The notes below the pieces were generated by a model, which saw only the letters and a list, made by a program, of their open reading frames with translations, ran no database searches and had not been told where the DNA came from. Made by a program: the position numbers and the translations under genes. From an uncultured Myxococcales bacterium (GTDB lineage Bacteria > Myxococcota_A > UBA9042), in the NCBI GenBank assembly GCA_903883645.1, contig CAISBR010000089.1, forward strand, positions 1-37,392: DNA of 37,392 nucleotides. Direction: 5' to 3'. Of the stretch, positions 23,043 through 30,568 are shown piece after piece. Within the stretch, counting starts at the first letter, position 1. The number at the start of each line of letters is the position of its first letter.

Positions 23043-23104
23043 GTGCAGGTCCAGTCGCTAGAGGAGTCTCAAAGATTCCGCGGATGGGTGGACCGGACCT
23101 GCAC
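23043..23104 (-). terminator. Long-loop hairpin 30 nt after the decaheme gene
   Basis: GTGCAGGTCC (23043-23052) and GGACCTGCAC (23095-23104) are perfectly complementary 10-base arms with a 42-nt loop. On the minus strand the hairpin begins 30 nt after the decaheme stop. No T-run follows, so it may stabilise the 3' end or act with Rho rather than be an intrinsic terminator. Confidence 0.45.
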
Positions 23105-23134
23105 GCTGCCGTAAGGGGACAGACTCGCGGTCAG

Positions 23135-26100
23135 TTACTTGTGGACTACGCCGACCGCCGCGATCTTGCCGGGGCCATGGCAGAGCAGGCACTGCTCCTT
23201 GGTGGCATTCTTGGCGAAGACGTTGGCGCGGGTGTCGTAGAAGTGACCGCCGCCCGCTTGCATGTGGTCGATCGCCGGGGCGCTGTCGTGGCAAGCCGCG
23301 CAGGCCGCCATGATGGGCGTGATGACCAAGGTGGTGTCTTTGGCCGCGGTGATGACGCCGGTGCCCGCCGCGACGGCGTAGCCTGTGCCGTAGTCGGTCA
23401 CGTTGTCGGCCACCACGTAGGGCGAGACGCTGAAGTAGCCCGCCGGGTTGGTGGTCGCGCTGCCATCGAACTTGCCAGTGGCCACGGTGCTGACCAGCAG
23501 CTTGGGCGTGGCGGCGACGATGCCCGTACCCGAGTAGTCGAACGCTCCGGCCACGTGGCAAGCCGCGCAGTCGCTGAGCGCACCGGGGAACTCAACTTCC
23601 GAGAAGTTCTGGGTCGGCGAGATGGAGTGCCAGCTGAACGGAACGCTGCGCTTGCGGGCGCCGTGGATGCCGTGGATGAAGTCCTTGGCATTGGCCGACC
23701 ACGCCGAGCTGGTGCGGTTGGGGTTGTGGCACCAGATGCAGGTCGGGCCGTTGTTGCGCTGACCCGCGTGGAACGACGGCAGGGCGCCGAGCTGCGTGTG
23801 GCACTTGTTGCACAGGGTGTTGTCGACGATGACACGGCGAGCGGCCCAGGTGTTGCACGGCGTAGCGGTGCTGCAGGTGCAGGTGCCGCCGACCATGGTC
23901 GAGCAAAGGGTCGCAACGCTGCTAATCGTCTGGTAACCGTAGGCCTGCGTGCCGGTGGTGACCGCGGTATTGGCGGCAGGCAGCCAGACATCCGGCGCCG
24001 AGACGATAAGGCCACCCGACTTCAGTGCGATGCCCCACAGGTCCTTAGCGGCCGTGGTCTTCATCGGGTACAACGACAAGTTGGTCTGCGTCAGCGGCTG
24101 CGTGGCGGTCAGGCCGTAGGTGTAGCCCACGCCACCGGCGAGCATGCTCGCGTCGGCGCCGATCTTTACCTGATTTAGCTTGACCGTGTAGTAACCGGTG
24201 GCGGCGTCGAGGACCATCGTGCCGATCGGTACCAAGCAGTTAGCCGGTGCCACGCCGCAGGTGCAAGGAGCCGTTGTGGTGCAAGCCACGCCAGCCTGCG
24301 TGCCGGTGGTGTAGGTGCCGCTGGTGATCGAGGTGGTCAAGCCGGCCCAGATGCTCTTCAAGTACGCACTGCCGCTCGCGTTGAAGTCAGCGGGCATCGG
24401 GATGCCGTCTTGCGGCGCGGCCCATGCAAAGTAGACGCTGGGTGAGCCGACGAAGTTGGCGATCATCTCCGTAACGGCGCCGACGGAGTAGGTCTGGAAG
24501 GCCACGTCCGTGCCGTTCTTCTTTAGCTTCATGATGATCTGCGGACGACGCACGCTGCCGTCGAGCCAAGTGCCCACCGACTTGACGTCGTAGGTGATGA
24601 CGTCGGCGCCCGTGGGGACCGTGTTCGAGGCGGCCAGCCACGCGGCATTGGTGTTGTTGTTGGCCGAGGGGCACGCCGTGGTGGTCGGCTGGCCCGACAT
24701 GTCGAGCGCGTTGCAAGCGTTCGGCACATCGATGGGCTGGTGGTAGCCGGCGATGTCGGTGTCCGAGTGGCACGCGGCGCAGTCGGCATCGGTCTTGACG
24801 CCGCCCGTGTGCAGGCAGAGCTTGCGCTGGCCGGTCACCGGGTCGATGGTCGCCCAGCCGTTCGTACCCGCGCTGCACTTGGTCAGCGTGGTGTCGGTCA
24901 GGCTCACGTTGTCGTGGCACGACATGCACGCATTGCTGTGCGGGCGGGTCTTCCACTGATCAGCCTGCAAAGCGCCGCCGTGGCAGACCGTGCAGTTGCG
25001 CATGTCTTGCGGGAACGGGAACTTGACGTTTTGGTAGATGTTCGCCGGATTCAGATCCTCGCTGAAGTGCATGCGGTGGATGTACGACGCGGTGTTGGCG
25101 GCGCTGTTGGCCGCGCCCGTCGAGGTCTTGCGGTCATTGTGGCAGACGTTGCAGTAGTTGCCGACGATGCGGCCGCCACCGTGGAACGCCGACGAAACGG
25201 AGCCCTCGGGGACAAAACCGCGGTGGCAAGCATTGCAGGCGGCCGGGGCGACGAGCTCGCGGCGAACGGGCGGGGTCTTGCCGCTCGGCACGAAGGCGTA
25301 CTCCTTATCGATCGCCTTAAAGGTCGCGGTATTCTGAATGTTCACGGTGTCGACCTGGCGGGTAGCCTGGATCCACAGCGTGTGGGTTACATCGACCTTG
25401 GTCGCGTCGTACTTGACGGCTTGCGGGCCAGGGCTCGTGGCGACGGCCGGGAAGGTGTAGGTGTACTCGCCGGGTGCGACCTGCGTAAACGTGCCAGCGC
25501 CCGTCGACTTACCCGTGGCGTCGACCGCAGGCTTGCAGTCGGTGCCCAGCGGGCTGAGCATACCTGGGTTAAAGACCGTCAGCGCCGACGCCGAGTTCGA
25601 CTTGGTCATCACCAAATAGGGCAGCATCTTGCCGCTCGCGTCGGTCTGATTGTAGGTCAGGCCAAACGACGGGCGGATGACGGTGTTCAGCGAGTAGTTG
25701 CCGCACACGTCGACCGGGTAGCCCTTGTCGTCGGTCATGGTGAAGTTGACTGCGATCGGGTCCGCCGCGGCCGTGCTCACGCTTTTGACGGTGATGTTGA
25801 TGCCCGTGCTGGTCGTCGACAAGCCGTTGAGACCATTGGTGCCGTTGCTGCCATTGGTACCGTTGGTGCCGTTGGTGCCGGCCTTGCCGTCTGCCACGGT
25901 CGCGCTGGTGCCGTCGCCGCAGGTAACGGTCTTGGTGCCGTCGCCGTTGTCTTTGACGGTGCAGCCCTTGCCGTCCGCGCCGGTTTTGCCGTCCGCCACG
26001 GTGACTTTGGTGCCGTCTTCGCAGCTGATGGTCTTGGTGCCATCGCCGTTGTCTTTAACGGTGCAGCTTTTGCCCGCGGCGCCGTCGTTGACGGTCACGG

Positions 26101-26629
26101 TGTCGCTGCCGGGGCAGTTGATGGCCTTGCTGCCATCGCCGTTGTCTTTGACGGTGCAGCTCGAGCCGTTGGCGCCCGCCTTGCCGTCGGCCACCGTAGC
26201 GGTGGTGCCGTCTTCGCAGCTGATGGTCTTGGTGCCGTCGCCATTTTCTTTGACGGTGCAGTTCTTGCCGTTGCTGCCTGCGGTGCCTGCGGTGCCGTCT
26301 TTGCCCGCCGCGCCATCTTTGCCCGCCGCGCCATCGGCGACAGTTATCTTCGAGCCGTCGGCGCAGGTAATGGTCTTGGTGCCCTTGCCGTCATCGGAGG
26401 CGACGCAATTGGCGCCGTCTTTGCCGGCATCGCCAGCCTTGATCACGACGGATGTGCCGTCTGTGCAAGTTAAAGTCTTGGTGCCGTCGGTGTTATCCTT
26501 TAGGGTACACGCGGAACCGTCTTTGCCTTTGGTGCCATTGGTGCCGGCGGCGCCCTCGCAAGCCGCGAGGCTAAGCGCCATCGCCACCCACGAGGCCCCT
26601 GCAAGCATTCTCATCGTTTCTGAATTCAT
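23135..26629 (-). CDS. OmcA/MtrC-family decaheme c-type cytochrome lipoprotein
   Basis: 1164 residues. The lipobox SLAAC puts the lipidated Cys at 24. Residues ~40-265 hold six Cys-paired repeats (CTVKDNGDGTKTISCEDGT type) joined by collagen-like Gly-Lys-Asp-Gly-Ala and Gly-Thr-Asn linkers. After a beta domain come ten CXXCH heme sites in two groups of five: CNACH, CNVCH, CTVCH, CMSCH, CAACH (about residues 460-660) and CNKCH, CIWCH, CAACH, CAACH, CLLCH (about 930-1151), separated by ~270 residues of mostly beta sequence. This 5+5 layout is that of OmcA/MtrC surface cytochromes, which pass electrons to extracellular acceptors. No MtrA/MtrB-like partner is in the window. ATG 26629 has AGGAGA 7 nt upstream. 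Heme attachment would depend on CcsBA. Confidence 0.93.
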   Translation of the reverse strand: MNSETMRMLAGASWVAMALSLAACEGAAGTNGTKGKDGSACTLKDNTDGTKTLTCTDGTSVVIKAGDAGKDGANCVASDDGKGTKTITCADGSKITVADGAAGKDGAAGKDGTAGTAGSNGKNCTVKENGDGTKTISCEDGTTATVADGKAGANGSSCTVKDNGDGSKAINCPGSDTVTVNDGAAGKSCTVKDNGDGTKTISCEDGTKVTVADGKTGADGKGCTVKDNGDGTKTVTCGDGTSATVADGKAGTNGTNGTNGSNGTNGLNGLSTTSTGINITVKSVSTAAADPIAVNFTMTDDKGYPVDVCGNYSLNTVIRPSFGLTYNQTDASGKMLPYLVMTKSNSASALTVFNPGMLSPLGTDCKPAVDATGKSTGAGTFTQVAPGEYTYTFPAVATSPGPQAVKYDATKVDVTHTLWIQATRQVDTVNIQNTATFKAIDKEYAFVPSGKTPPVRRELVAPAACNACHRGFVPEGSVSSAFHGGGRIVGNYCNVCHNDRKTSTGAANSAANTASYIHRMHFSEDLNPANIYQNVKFPFPQDMRNCTVCHGGALQADQWKTRPHSNACMSCHDNVSLTDTTLTKCSAGTNGWATIDPVTGQRKLCLHTGGVKTDADCAACHSDTDIAGYHQPIDVPNACNALDMSGQPTTTACPSANNNTNAAWLAASNTVPTGADVITYDVKSVGTWLDGSVRRPQIIMKLKKNGTDVAFQTYSVGAVTEMIANFVGSPSVYFAWAAPQDGIPMPADFNASGSAYLKSIWAGLTTSITSGTYTTGTQAGVACTTTAPCTCGVAPANCLVPIGTMVLDAATGYYTVKLNQVKIGADASMLAGGVGYTYGLTATQPLTQTNLSLYPMKTTAAKDLWGIALKSGGLIVSAPDVWLPAANTAVTTGTQAYGYQTISSVATLCSTMVGGTCTCSTATPCNTWAARRVIVDNTLCNKCHTQLGALPSFHAGQRNNGPTCIWCHNPNRTSSAWSANAKDFIHGIHGARKRSVPFSWHSISPTQNFSEVEFPGALSDCAACHVAGAFDYSGTGIVAATPKLLVSTVATGKFDGSATTNPAGYFSVSPYVVADNVTDYGTGYAVAAGTGVITAAKDTTLVITPIMAACAACHDSAPAIDHMQAGGGHFYDTRANVFAKNATKEQCLLCHGPGKIAAVGVVHK
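25835..26520 (-). repeat. Six ~100-bp in-gene repeats encoding Cys-paired modules
   Basis: Each unit encodes a Cys, then a DNGDGTKT-like turn, then a second Cys and DGT-x-VTVADG, about 31-50 residues long. DNA copies are strongly alike (recurring TTGCCGTC, GTCTTTGACGGTGCA and GTCTTGGTGCC blocks), suggesting expansion by recombination. The last unit runs into a Gly-Thr-Asn-Gly tract. Confidence 0.85.
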
Positions 26630-26923
26630 GACTGTTCTCCTGTTGGCGGAAACCGGGTCGGCTGAAGTCGGAGCGCGGATGCAGAGCTCGAATCGAGGCA
26701 GGTCGGCGAGGGTCCAGGCCTGGATGAACGAAGGCGCCGCAACGGCAGTCGGGGGTCAGTTCCTGCTCAACTCACCCTACGGAACCATTTCCGCACGGCA
26801 CGCTGACATCGCCAGCATAGACCGACTGCAACACGCGGAACTTCTCAACACTCGGTTCATGACGCGGCCGTGACTTGCAAGGCTGCGGAGGTACGACCTT
26901 TCAATAGGTTACAAGTCGCCATC

Positions 26924-26937
26924 TTGATTTGAGTCAA
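26924..26937. promoter_or_regulatory. FNR/CRP-family-like box upstream of the decaheme gene
   Basis: TTGATTTGAGTCAA: TTGAT, four bases, GTCAA, one mismatch from the FNR consensus TTGAT-N4-ATCAA. It lies ~295 bp upstream of the decaheme ATG, so it would require a promoter far from the start and a long leader. Oxygen control of a decaheme protein would make sense, but the distance is against it. Confidence 0.3.
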
Positions 26938-27030
26938 GTTGTGATCCGAAATGATGCCTGCGCCGTGATCGCGCAGCAGCCCCTGTCAAGACCTGTGATT
27001 TGTGGGAAACGTGCTTAACAGACTGAAATA

Positions 27031-27062
27031 GTAGAAAAATGCCGATAAATGCTGCTCGGCAT
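27031..27062 (-). terminator. Intrinsic terminator, minus strand; related to the 3'-UTR element
   Basis: On the minus strand ATGCCGA, ten bases, TCGGCAT form a perfect 7-bp stem, followed at once by TTTTCTAC. The tail continues TATTTCAGTCTGTTAAGCAC to about 27012, which resembles the second half of the 36-nt 3'-UTR element with the same spacing. The nearest upstream minus-strand gene is crtZ, ending 420 nt earlier. Confidence 0.55.
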
Positions 27063-27332
27063 CATCATTAAGTACTGTAAACTTGAGATTGAATAGCGCG
27101 AAGAAGTGCTGAAGTCTCTGGAACCACAGCGTTCGCCGCTTGTGGCGCAAGTCGGGTGCGGGCAGCAGCGGCGGCAGAGAGGGGCCACCAGCCGACCCGG
27201 CCTCAACCTGGCGATGTGACAGCGCCGCCCAGAACGAACGATCCGATCGCATTGGGTTTTCTGTGGGCGGCCCGGTCCGTCTTGTGGGGCGCAAGCTCGC
27301 GCCCTTGCGGCCAACTCGCCGCGCCGCGACGT

Positions 27333-27357
27333 AGATCCCGTCTGGTATCCAGAGTTT
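27333..27357 (-). repeat. Palindromic 25-mer, right copy (inverted)
   Basis: Minus strand AAACTCTGGATACCAGACGG then GATCT, 23 of 25 bases equal to 22828-22852. The core TCTGG-ATA-CCAGA is again a perfect palindrome and the two differences include the spacer, as expected for a dimeric protein site. Confidence 0.6.
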
Positions 27358-27482
27358 CGGGAGCGAGTGTGAGAACTGATCCCTGCATCAGCCAGCATGT
27401 AGCGCTCGCGCAGCGGCAGCGGCCCGGCTGCGGGGGCCTTGCGCAGCACCTTGGCAAGCCGCACACCCACTTTGGCCCGAAG

Positions 27483-27968
27483 CTAGTTGCGCTTTTGCCG
27501 GGCGCGCCGCAGCTCCCACTGCCCCAAGAACAGACCAAAGGGCAGGCCATCGTCTTGCCGGCCGAAGCGGTGGTGTACGCGGTGGGCATTGCGCACCACG
27601 CGGAACCAGCGGAACTTGGCCAAGAATTGCACTGGAAGCCGCCCGTGGGCCAGGCCGTCGTGCACCACAAAATAGGCCATGCCAAACGCGGTCATGCCGG
27701 CGCCGATCGCCAGGGCCCACCAGTGCGGACCCACCAGCGCCGCCCAGCCCTGGCCCGCCTCGCCCCAAGCGATGAGCGCGATGGCAATGGCGGCGTGCAG
27801 CACGGCAAAGATGTCGTTGAACTCAAAAAGCCCTTGCCGCGGGCGGTGATGCGAGGCATGGGTGAACCACAGCCAGCGGTGCCAAACTTGACCGTGCAAG
27901 AACATCGCCCAAAATTCCATAAAGACCGCGACGAGCGCCGCGAGTGCAATAAAGGCCAGCAGTGTCAT
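27483..27968 (-). CDS. crtZ: Beta-carotene hydroxylase
   Basis: Membrane di-iron enzyme that hydroxylates beta-ionone rings (beta-carotene to zeaxanthin). 161 residues with four hydrophobic segments and the His clusters of the fatty-acid-hydroxylase/CrtZ family: HRWLWFTHASHH, VVHDGLAHGR and NAHRVHH. The start ATG 27968 overlaps the crtY stop as ATGA, so translation is coupled; the frame stays open upstream across crtY but that sequence is not homologous. Length is slightly below the ~175 of well-known CrtZ proteins. There is no ketolase (crtW) in the window. Confidence 0.9.
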   Translation of the reverse strand: MTLLAFIALAALVAVFMEFWAMFLHGQVWHRWLWFTHASHHRPRQGLFEFNDIFAVLHAAIAIALIAWGEAGQGWAALVGPHWWALAIGAGMTAFGMAYFVVHDGLAHGRLPVQFLAKFRWFRVVRNAHRVHHRFGRQDDGLPFGLFLGQWELRRARQKRN

Positions 27969-29146
27969 TGGGTTGCCTCCTGGCGGGCCAAAGCGGGCAG
28001 CGGGCGCGGCCAGTGCGCCATCCCCTTGGGGGGCCGGCCAGCGAGCAGGGCCAGGGCATCGAACCACTTGTGTTGCAAGGCATAGACTCGGCCAATCGTG
28101 CCCAGATTGCTGCGGTAGAAGTGTGCCAACATGCCGCGGCGGGCGTGCGGCTCGGCCATGCGAAACAGCGCCCAATTCAAGGTGGTAGCCAGTCGCGCTT
28201 GGCGGCGGTGGCGCTGTTGCAGCGCTTGCCACGCCGGCCCCAGAGGCTCGCCCGGGTCGCGCATGGCCAAGTGCTGGGCCACCGCCGCGGCAAACGGCAG
28301 CGAATAGCCCGTAAGGGGATGAAACCAGCCGCCTAGTACGCCACCGCGGGCATGATCGACCTGCGGTTGCTCCGGCAGCTGCCACGGCATCGCCAGCACC
28401 CCCGTCTCGCAGCGCAGCTCGGTGGCAGGTAACCAGGCGTGCTTGCTAGCATAATCCAAGACTTGCCGGCGGCGTTCGGCGTGGTCGAGCGCGGGCGAAT
28501 CGGCAAAGCACGTATCTTCGACCAGGAGCCGGTCGGGCCCCAGCGGCAGCACATACATGAAGCGAAAACCGCCTAGTTGCGGCAGCTTTGCATCCATAAG
28601 GATCGGCTGGTGCAGACCGTGGGGCGCGGCGGTCTGCAGCTCGAGACCCAAGAAAGTCTGCCAGCCGGCCTGGCTATGCGCGTGCCGCTCCTGGCCGCTC
28701 GCCACCAGCAGCCGCCGGCCGTGCAGCACCTCGCCGCTCGCCGTCTGCAGGCTAGTGTTGTCGCGCACTTGGGCCGCGGTATTCAGCAGCAGCCGATGCG
28801 GACCGCGTCGCAAAGCAGCCAGGGCGTGCTCGCGCAGATCGGCCGAGGTCAGCGCACTATAACCCAGCGGAATCTCGCGCTGATACTCGGGAAACTGCAC
28901 GGTATAGCCCGGCCACTGCACCGACAGCGCCGGCCACAGCCACTGCCGCGCCGGGCCGCTCACATCGCCATCGTGCAGGCACCAGGTGTGGTTGCCGGCC
29001 AGCTCGCTCCCTTGCTCGACCACGGCAATCGACGCCTGCGGCCGGTGGTGGCGCACCGCCAAGATCAGCAAACAGCTCTGCAGCCCGCCGCCCAGCAGCA
29101 GGTAATCGAACGGGGTATGGGCGCTAGTTCGGTCGTGCTCAGGCAT
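27965..29146 (-). CDS. crtY: Lycopene beta-cyclase
   Basis: FAD-binding enzyme that closes both ends of lycopene to beta-carotene. 393 residues. The N-terminal nucleotide-binding motif YLLLGGGLQSCLLILAV is followed by the CrtY hallmarks GNHTWCLHD, QPILMDAKLPQLGGFRFMYVLP, LVEDTCF and GGWFHPLTGYSLP. It forms a two-gene unit with crtZ, about 10 kb from crtE-crtI-crtB, so the pathway is split between two loci. A weak CarH-like site lies ~70 bp upstream, between it and the divergent permease gene. ATG 29146 fits the family start. Confidence 0.92.
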   Translation of the reverse strand: MPEHDRTSAHTPFDYLLLGGGLQSCLLILAVRHHRPQASIAVVEQGSELAGNHTWCLHDGDVSGPARQWLWPALSVQWPGYTVQFPEYQREIPLGYSALTSADLREHALAALRRGPHRLLLNTAAQVRDNTSLQTASGEVLHGRRLLVASGQERHAHSQAGWQTFLGLELQTAAPHGLHQPILMDAKLPQLGGFRFMYVLPLGPDRLLVEDTCFADSPALDHAERRRQVLDYASKHAWLPATELRCETGVLAMPWQLPEQPQVDHARGGVLGGWFHPLTGYSLPFAAAVAQHLAMRDPGEPLGPAWQALQQRHRRQARLATTLNWALFRMAEPHARRGMLAHFYRSNLGTIGRVYALQHKWFDALALLAGRPPKGMAHWPRPLPALARQEATQ

Positions 29147-29215
29147 GTGGCAAGGGCTCCGCTCTGTTCGATGCTGCGGCAGGGGCAGAGGTTGCGCCCG
29201 CCCGCTCGGCTCAGC

Positions 29216-29235
29216 CCTTGACAGTTAACTGAACA
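29216..29235 (+). promoter_or_regulatory. Weak CarH-like site between crtY and the permease gene
   Basis: CCTTGACAGTTAACTGAACA keeps TTGA at the first half-site and TGAACA at the second with the same 11-bp offset, but only about half of the 20 bases match the crtI site. Its centre CAGTTAACTG is a perfect palindrome. It could serve crtY-crtZ, the permease genes, or both. Confidence 0.35.
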
Positions 29236-29247
29236 GGTGCATATTTA
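29218..29247 (+). promoter_or_regulatory. Sigma-70-type promoter of the tandem permease genes
   Basis: TTGACA (29218-29223), 18-bp spacer, TATTTA (29242-29247), about 44 bp before the permease ATG. One of the best sigma-70-type promoters visible in the window. The operator-like palindrome lies inside its spacer. Confidence 0.55.
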
Positions 29248-29290
29248 TCTCAGCGCCGGCCCGCAGCGGGCTCGCGCCGTGGAGCTCGCC

Positions 29291-30520
29291 ATGTGGAACC
29301 TGCTGCGCATCGCGGTGCGCAATGTCCTTCGCAATCGCCGTCGTACGCTGATCACCTTGGCTGCCCTGCTGGTGGGTGTGGGGGTGATGGTGTCGATCCG
29401 TGGGTTACTTAACGGTTTTCAGCGGTCACTGGTCGAGAGTGTGGTCGCGGGTCAGACCGGGGCGCTGCAGATCCACAAGAAGGGCTATCTGCAGAACGTG
29501 CTGGCGGCGCCGCTGTCGATGGACCTGCCGGCGGACGAGGCGTTTCTTAAGAAAATCGAAGGTGTGCCGCATGTAACGGCCGTGGCGCCGCGCATTGCAT
29601 TTGCCGGCATGGTCAATCTGGGCGAAGAGACGATCTTCTTGGCCTTGCAAGCATCGGATCCTAAGCGCGAATTTAAGGTTTGTCCGCTGCGGCGCGACAC
29701 CATCCACGACGATGGGCGCTTTAAAGACGGCACGGTGGCCGACGCCATGGTGGTCACTACCGAGATGGACAAGGCGCTGCGCGACAAGGCCGCCAAGACC
29801 AAGGACCCGCCGGCGCTGCTCGCGGCCGACAAAGATGGCCAGCTGTCGGGCGAAAATGTAAGTCTTGTCGGTACATTGGCGCTTAACGGCCCGGGCGAGC
29901 GCAAGCTGGGGCTGGTGCGGCTCGATGTGGCGCAGCGGCTGCTGAAGATGGAAGGGCGGGCGACGGGGCTGCTGGTGGCGGTCGACAACATCGACAACAT
30001 CCCGACCGTGCAAACGGCGCTGCAGGCGCTGGTCGGGCCGAACTACGAGGTCAACTCGTGGGAAGAAGTGGCGAAATTTGTGGTGTCGGCGCGCGATCGG
30101 CAAAACGTCATCATCAGCGTGGTGGCGGCGATCTTCATGCTGCTGATGCTGCTGGGCGTGGCCAATACCATGCTGATGAGCGTGCTCGAGCGCACCCGCG
30201 AGATCGGCACGATGATGGCGGTAGGGGTGCGACGCGGCAAGATCGTTGTGCTTTTCTTGTTCGAGGCGCTTTTTATCGGCGGCCTGGGCGGTGTGGTCGG
30301 CAGCGGCGCGGGCTACGGGCTGGTGCTGTGGATGGCGGCGCGCGGCATCGAAGTCACGGCGCCGGGTAGCAATGTGCCGTTTACGATTAGGCCTTATGTC
30401 TCGCTAAGTTACTTGGGGATGATCACCGCGCTGGCGGCCCTGGGCGCGCTGGTGTTTGCCCTGTACCCGGCGTGGCGCGCCAGCAAGCTGCGACCCGTAG
30501 AGGCGCTGGCCGGCGGTTAG
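29291..30520 (+). CDS. FtsX/LolE-type ABC transporter permease (first of two)
   Basis: 409 residues with the MacB/LolC/LolE layout: an N-terminal cytoplasmic stretch MWNLLRIAVRNVLRNRRRTLITL, one membrane helix, a ~230-residue periplasmic domain, and three C-terminal helices with the conserved loop MSVLERTREIGTMMAVGVRRGKI. ATG 29291 is chosen because GGAG lies 7-10 nt upstream and the paralogue begins with the same MWNL; the frame is open to 29237. It is followed at 48 bp by a paralogue. The expected MacB/LolD-type ATPase is not adjacent on either side. Likely role: lipoprotein or other envelope-substrate release; substrate unknown. Confidence 0.88.
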   Translation: MWNLLRIAVRNVLRNRRRTLITLAALLVGVGVMVSIRGLLNGFQRSLVESVVAGQTGALQIHKKGYLQNVLAAPLSMDLPADEAFLKKIEGVPHVTAVAPRIAFAGMVNLGEETIFLALQASDPKREFKVCPLRRDTIHDDGRFKDGTVADAMVVTTEMDKALRDKAAKTKDPPALLAADKDGQLSGENVSLVGTLALNGPGERKLGLVRLDVAQRLLKMEGRATGLLVAVDNIDNIPTVQTALQALVGPNYEVNSWEEVAKFVVSARDRQNVIISVVAAIFMLLMLLGVANTMLMSVLERTREIGTMMAVGVRRGKIVVLFLFEALFIGGLGGVVGSGAGYGLVLWMAARGIEVTAPGSNVPFTIRPYVSLSYLGMITALAALGALVFALYPAWRASKLRPVEALAGG

Positions 30521-30526
30521 TCTAAC

Positions 30527-30540
30527 TGAACGATCGTTCA
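30527..30540. promoter_or_regulatory. Perfect 14-bp palindrome between the two permease genes
   Basis: TGAACGATCGTTCA has the symmetry and composition of TetR-family operators. The 9-mer TAACTGAAC that leads into it also precedes the first permease (29225-29233), and AACTGAACG recurs just after the second (31803-31811). No TetR-like gene is in the window. Confidence 0.45.
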
Positions 30541-30568
30541 ATTCCCTCTTGGCAAGCCCGGAGCGACC

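Larger units (their letters stand above)
22645..23134. other. 490-bp gap between the disordered-protein gene and the decaheme gene
   Basis: No supported gene. It holds the left copy of the palindromic 25-mer (22828-22852), short inverted ATCTGCC/GGCAGAT arms about 100 bp apart (22849 and 22951), and the hairpin of the decaheme 3' end (23043-23104). The left part must carry the promoter of the minus-strand gene ending at 21664, but no clear -10/-35 pair was recognised. Confidence 0.5.
26630..27482. other. 853-bp gene-poor region between the decaheme gene and crtZ
   Basis: No supported gene on either strand; the short open frames here lack coding bias. Its left half should hold the decaheme promoter. 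Items seen: an FNR-like box (26924-26937), two partial CarH-like half-sites (about 26898-26917 and 27087-27106), a minus-strand terminator (27031-27062), and the right copy of the palindromic 25-mer (27333-27357). The stretch 26870-27110 is clearly richer in A+T than the surroundings, which suggests regulatory DNA or an old insertion. Confidence 0.55.

Noticed and set aside
24740..26473. Long open frame (577 codons) on the plus strand opposite the decaheme gene
   Set aside because: It is antisense to a gene with ten CXXCH motifs and a lipobox. The peptide is a Val/Ala/Gly/Arg-rich mirror of the repeats with no domain. The same holds for the frames at 22868-24178 and 25725-26873.
25840..26520. 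CRISPR-like periodic repeats
   Set aside because: The ~100-bp periodicity is in frame within the decaheme gene and encodes protein modules; there are no unique spacers of constant length.
26898..26917. Possible further CarH operator sharing AATAGGTT with the crtI site
   Set aside because: Only about 11 of 20 bases match and the second half-site is missing, and it lies near no carotenoid or light gene. Likewise 27087-27106 has one half-site only.
22828..27357. An insertion sequence bounded by the inverted 25-mers
   Set aside because: No transposase or transposase remnant was recognised between or beside the copies and no target duplication could be seen, so a regulator site is equally or more likely.
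26986..27470. Two overlapping minus-strand frames of 102 and 151 codons between the decaheme gene and crtZ
   Set aside because: No start context, no coding bias, no recognisable family, and an intrinsic terminator lies inside both. I treated the interval as non-coding.
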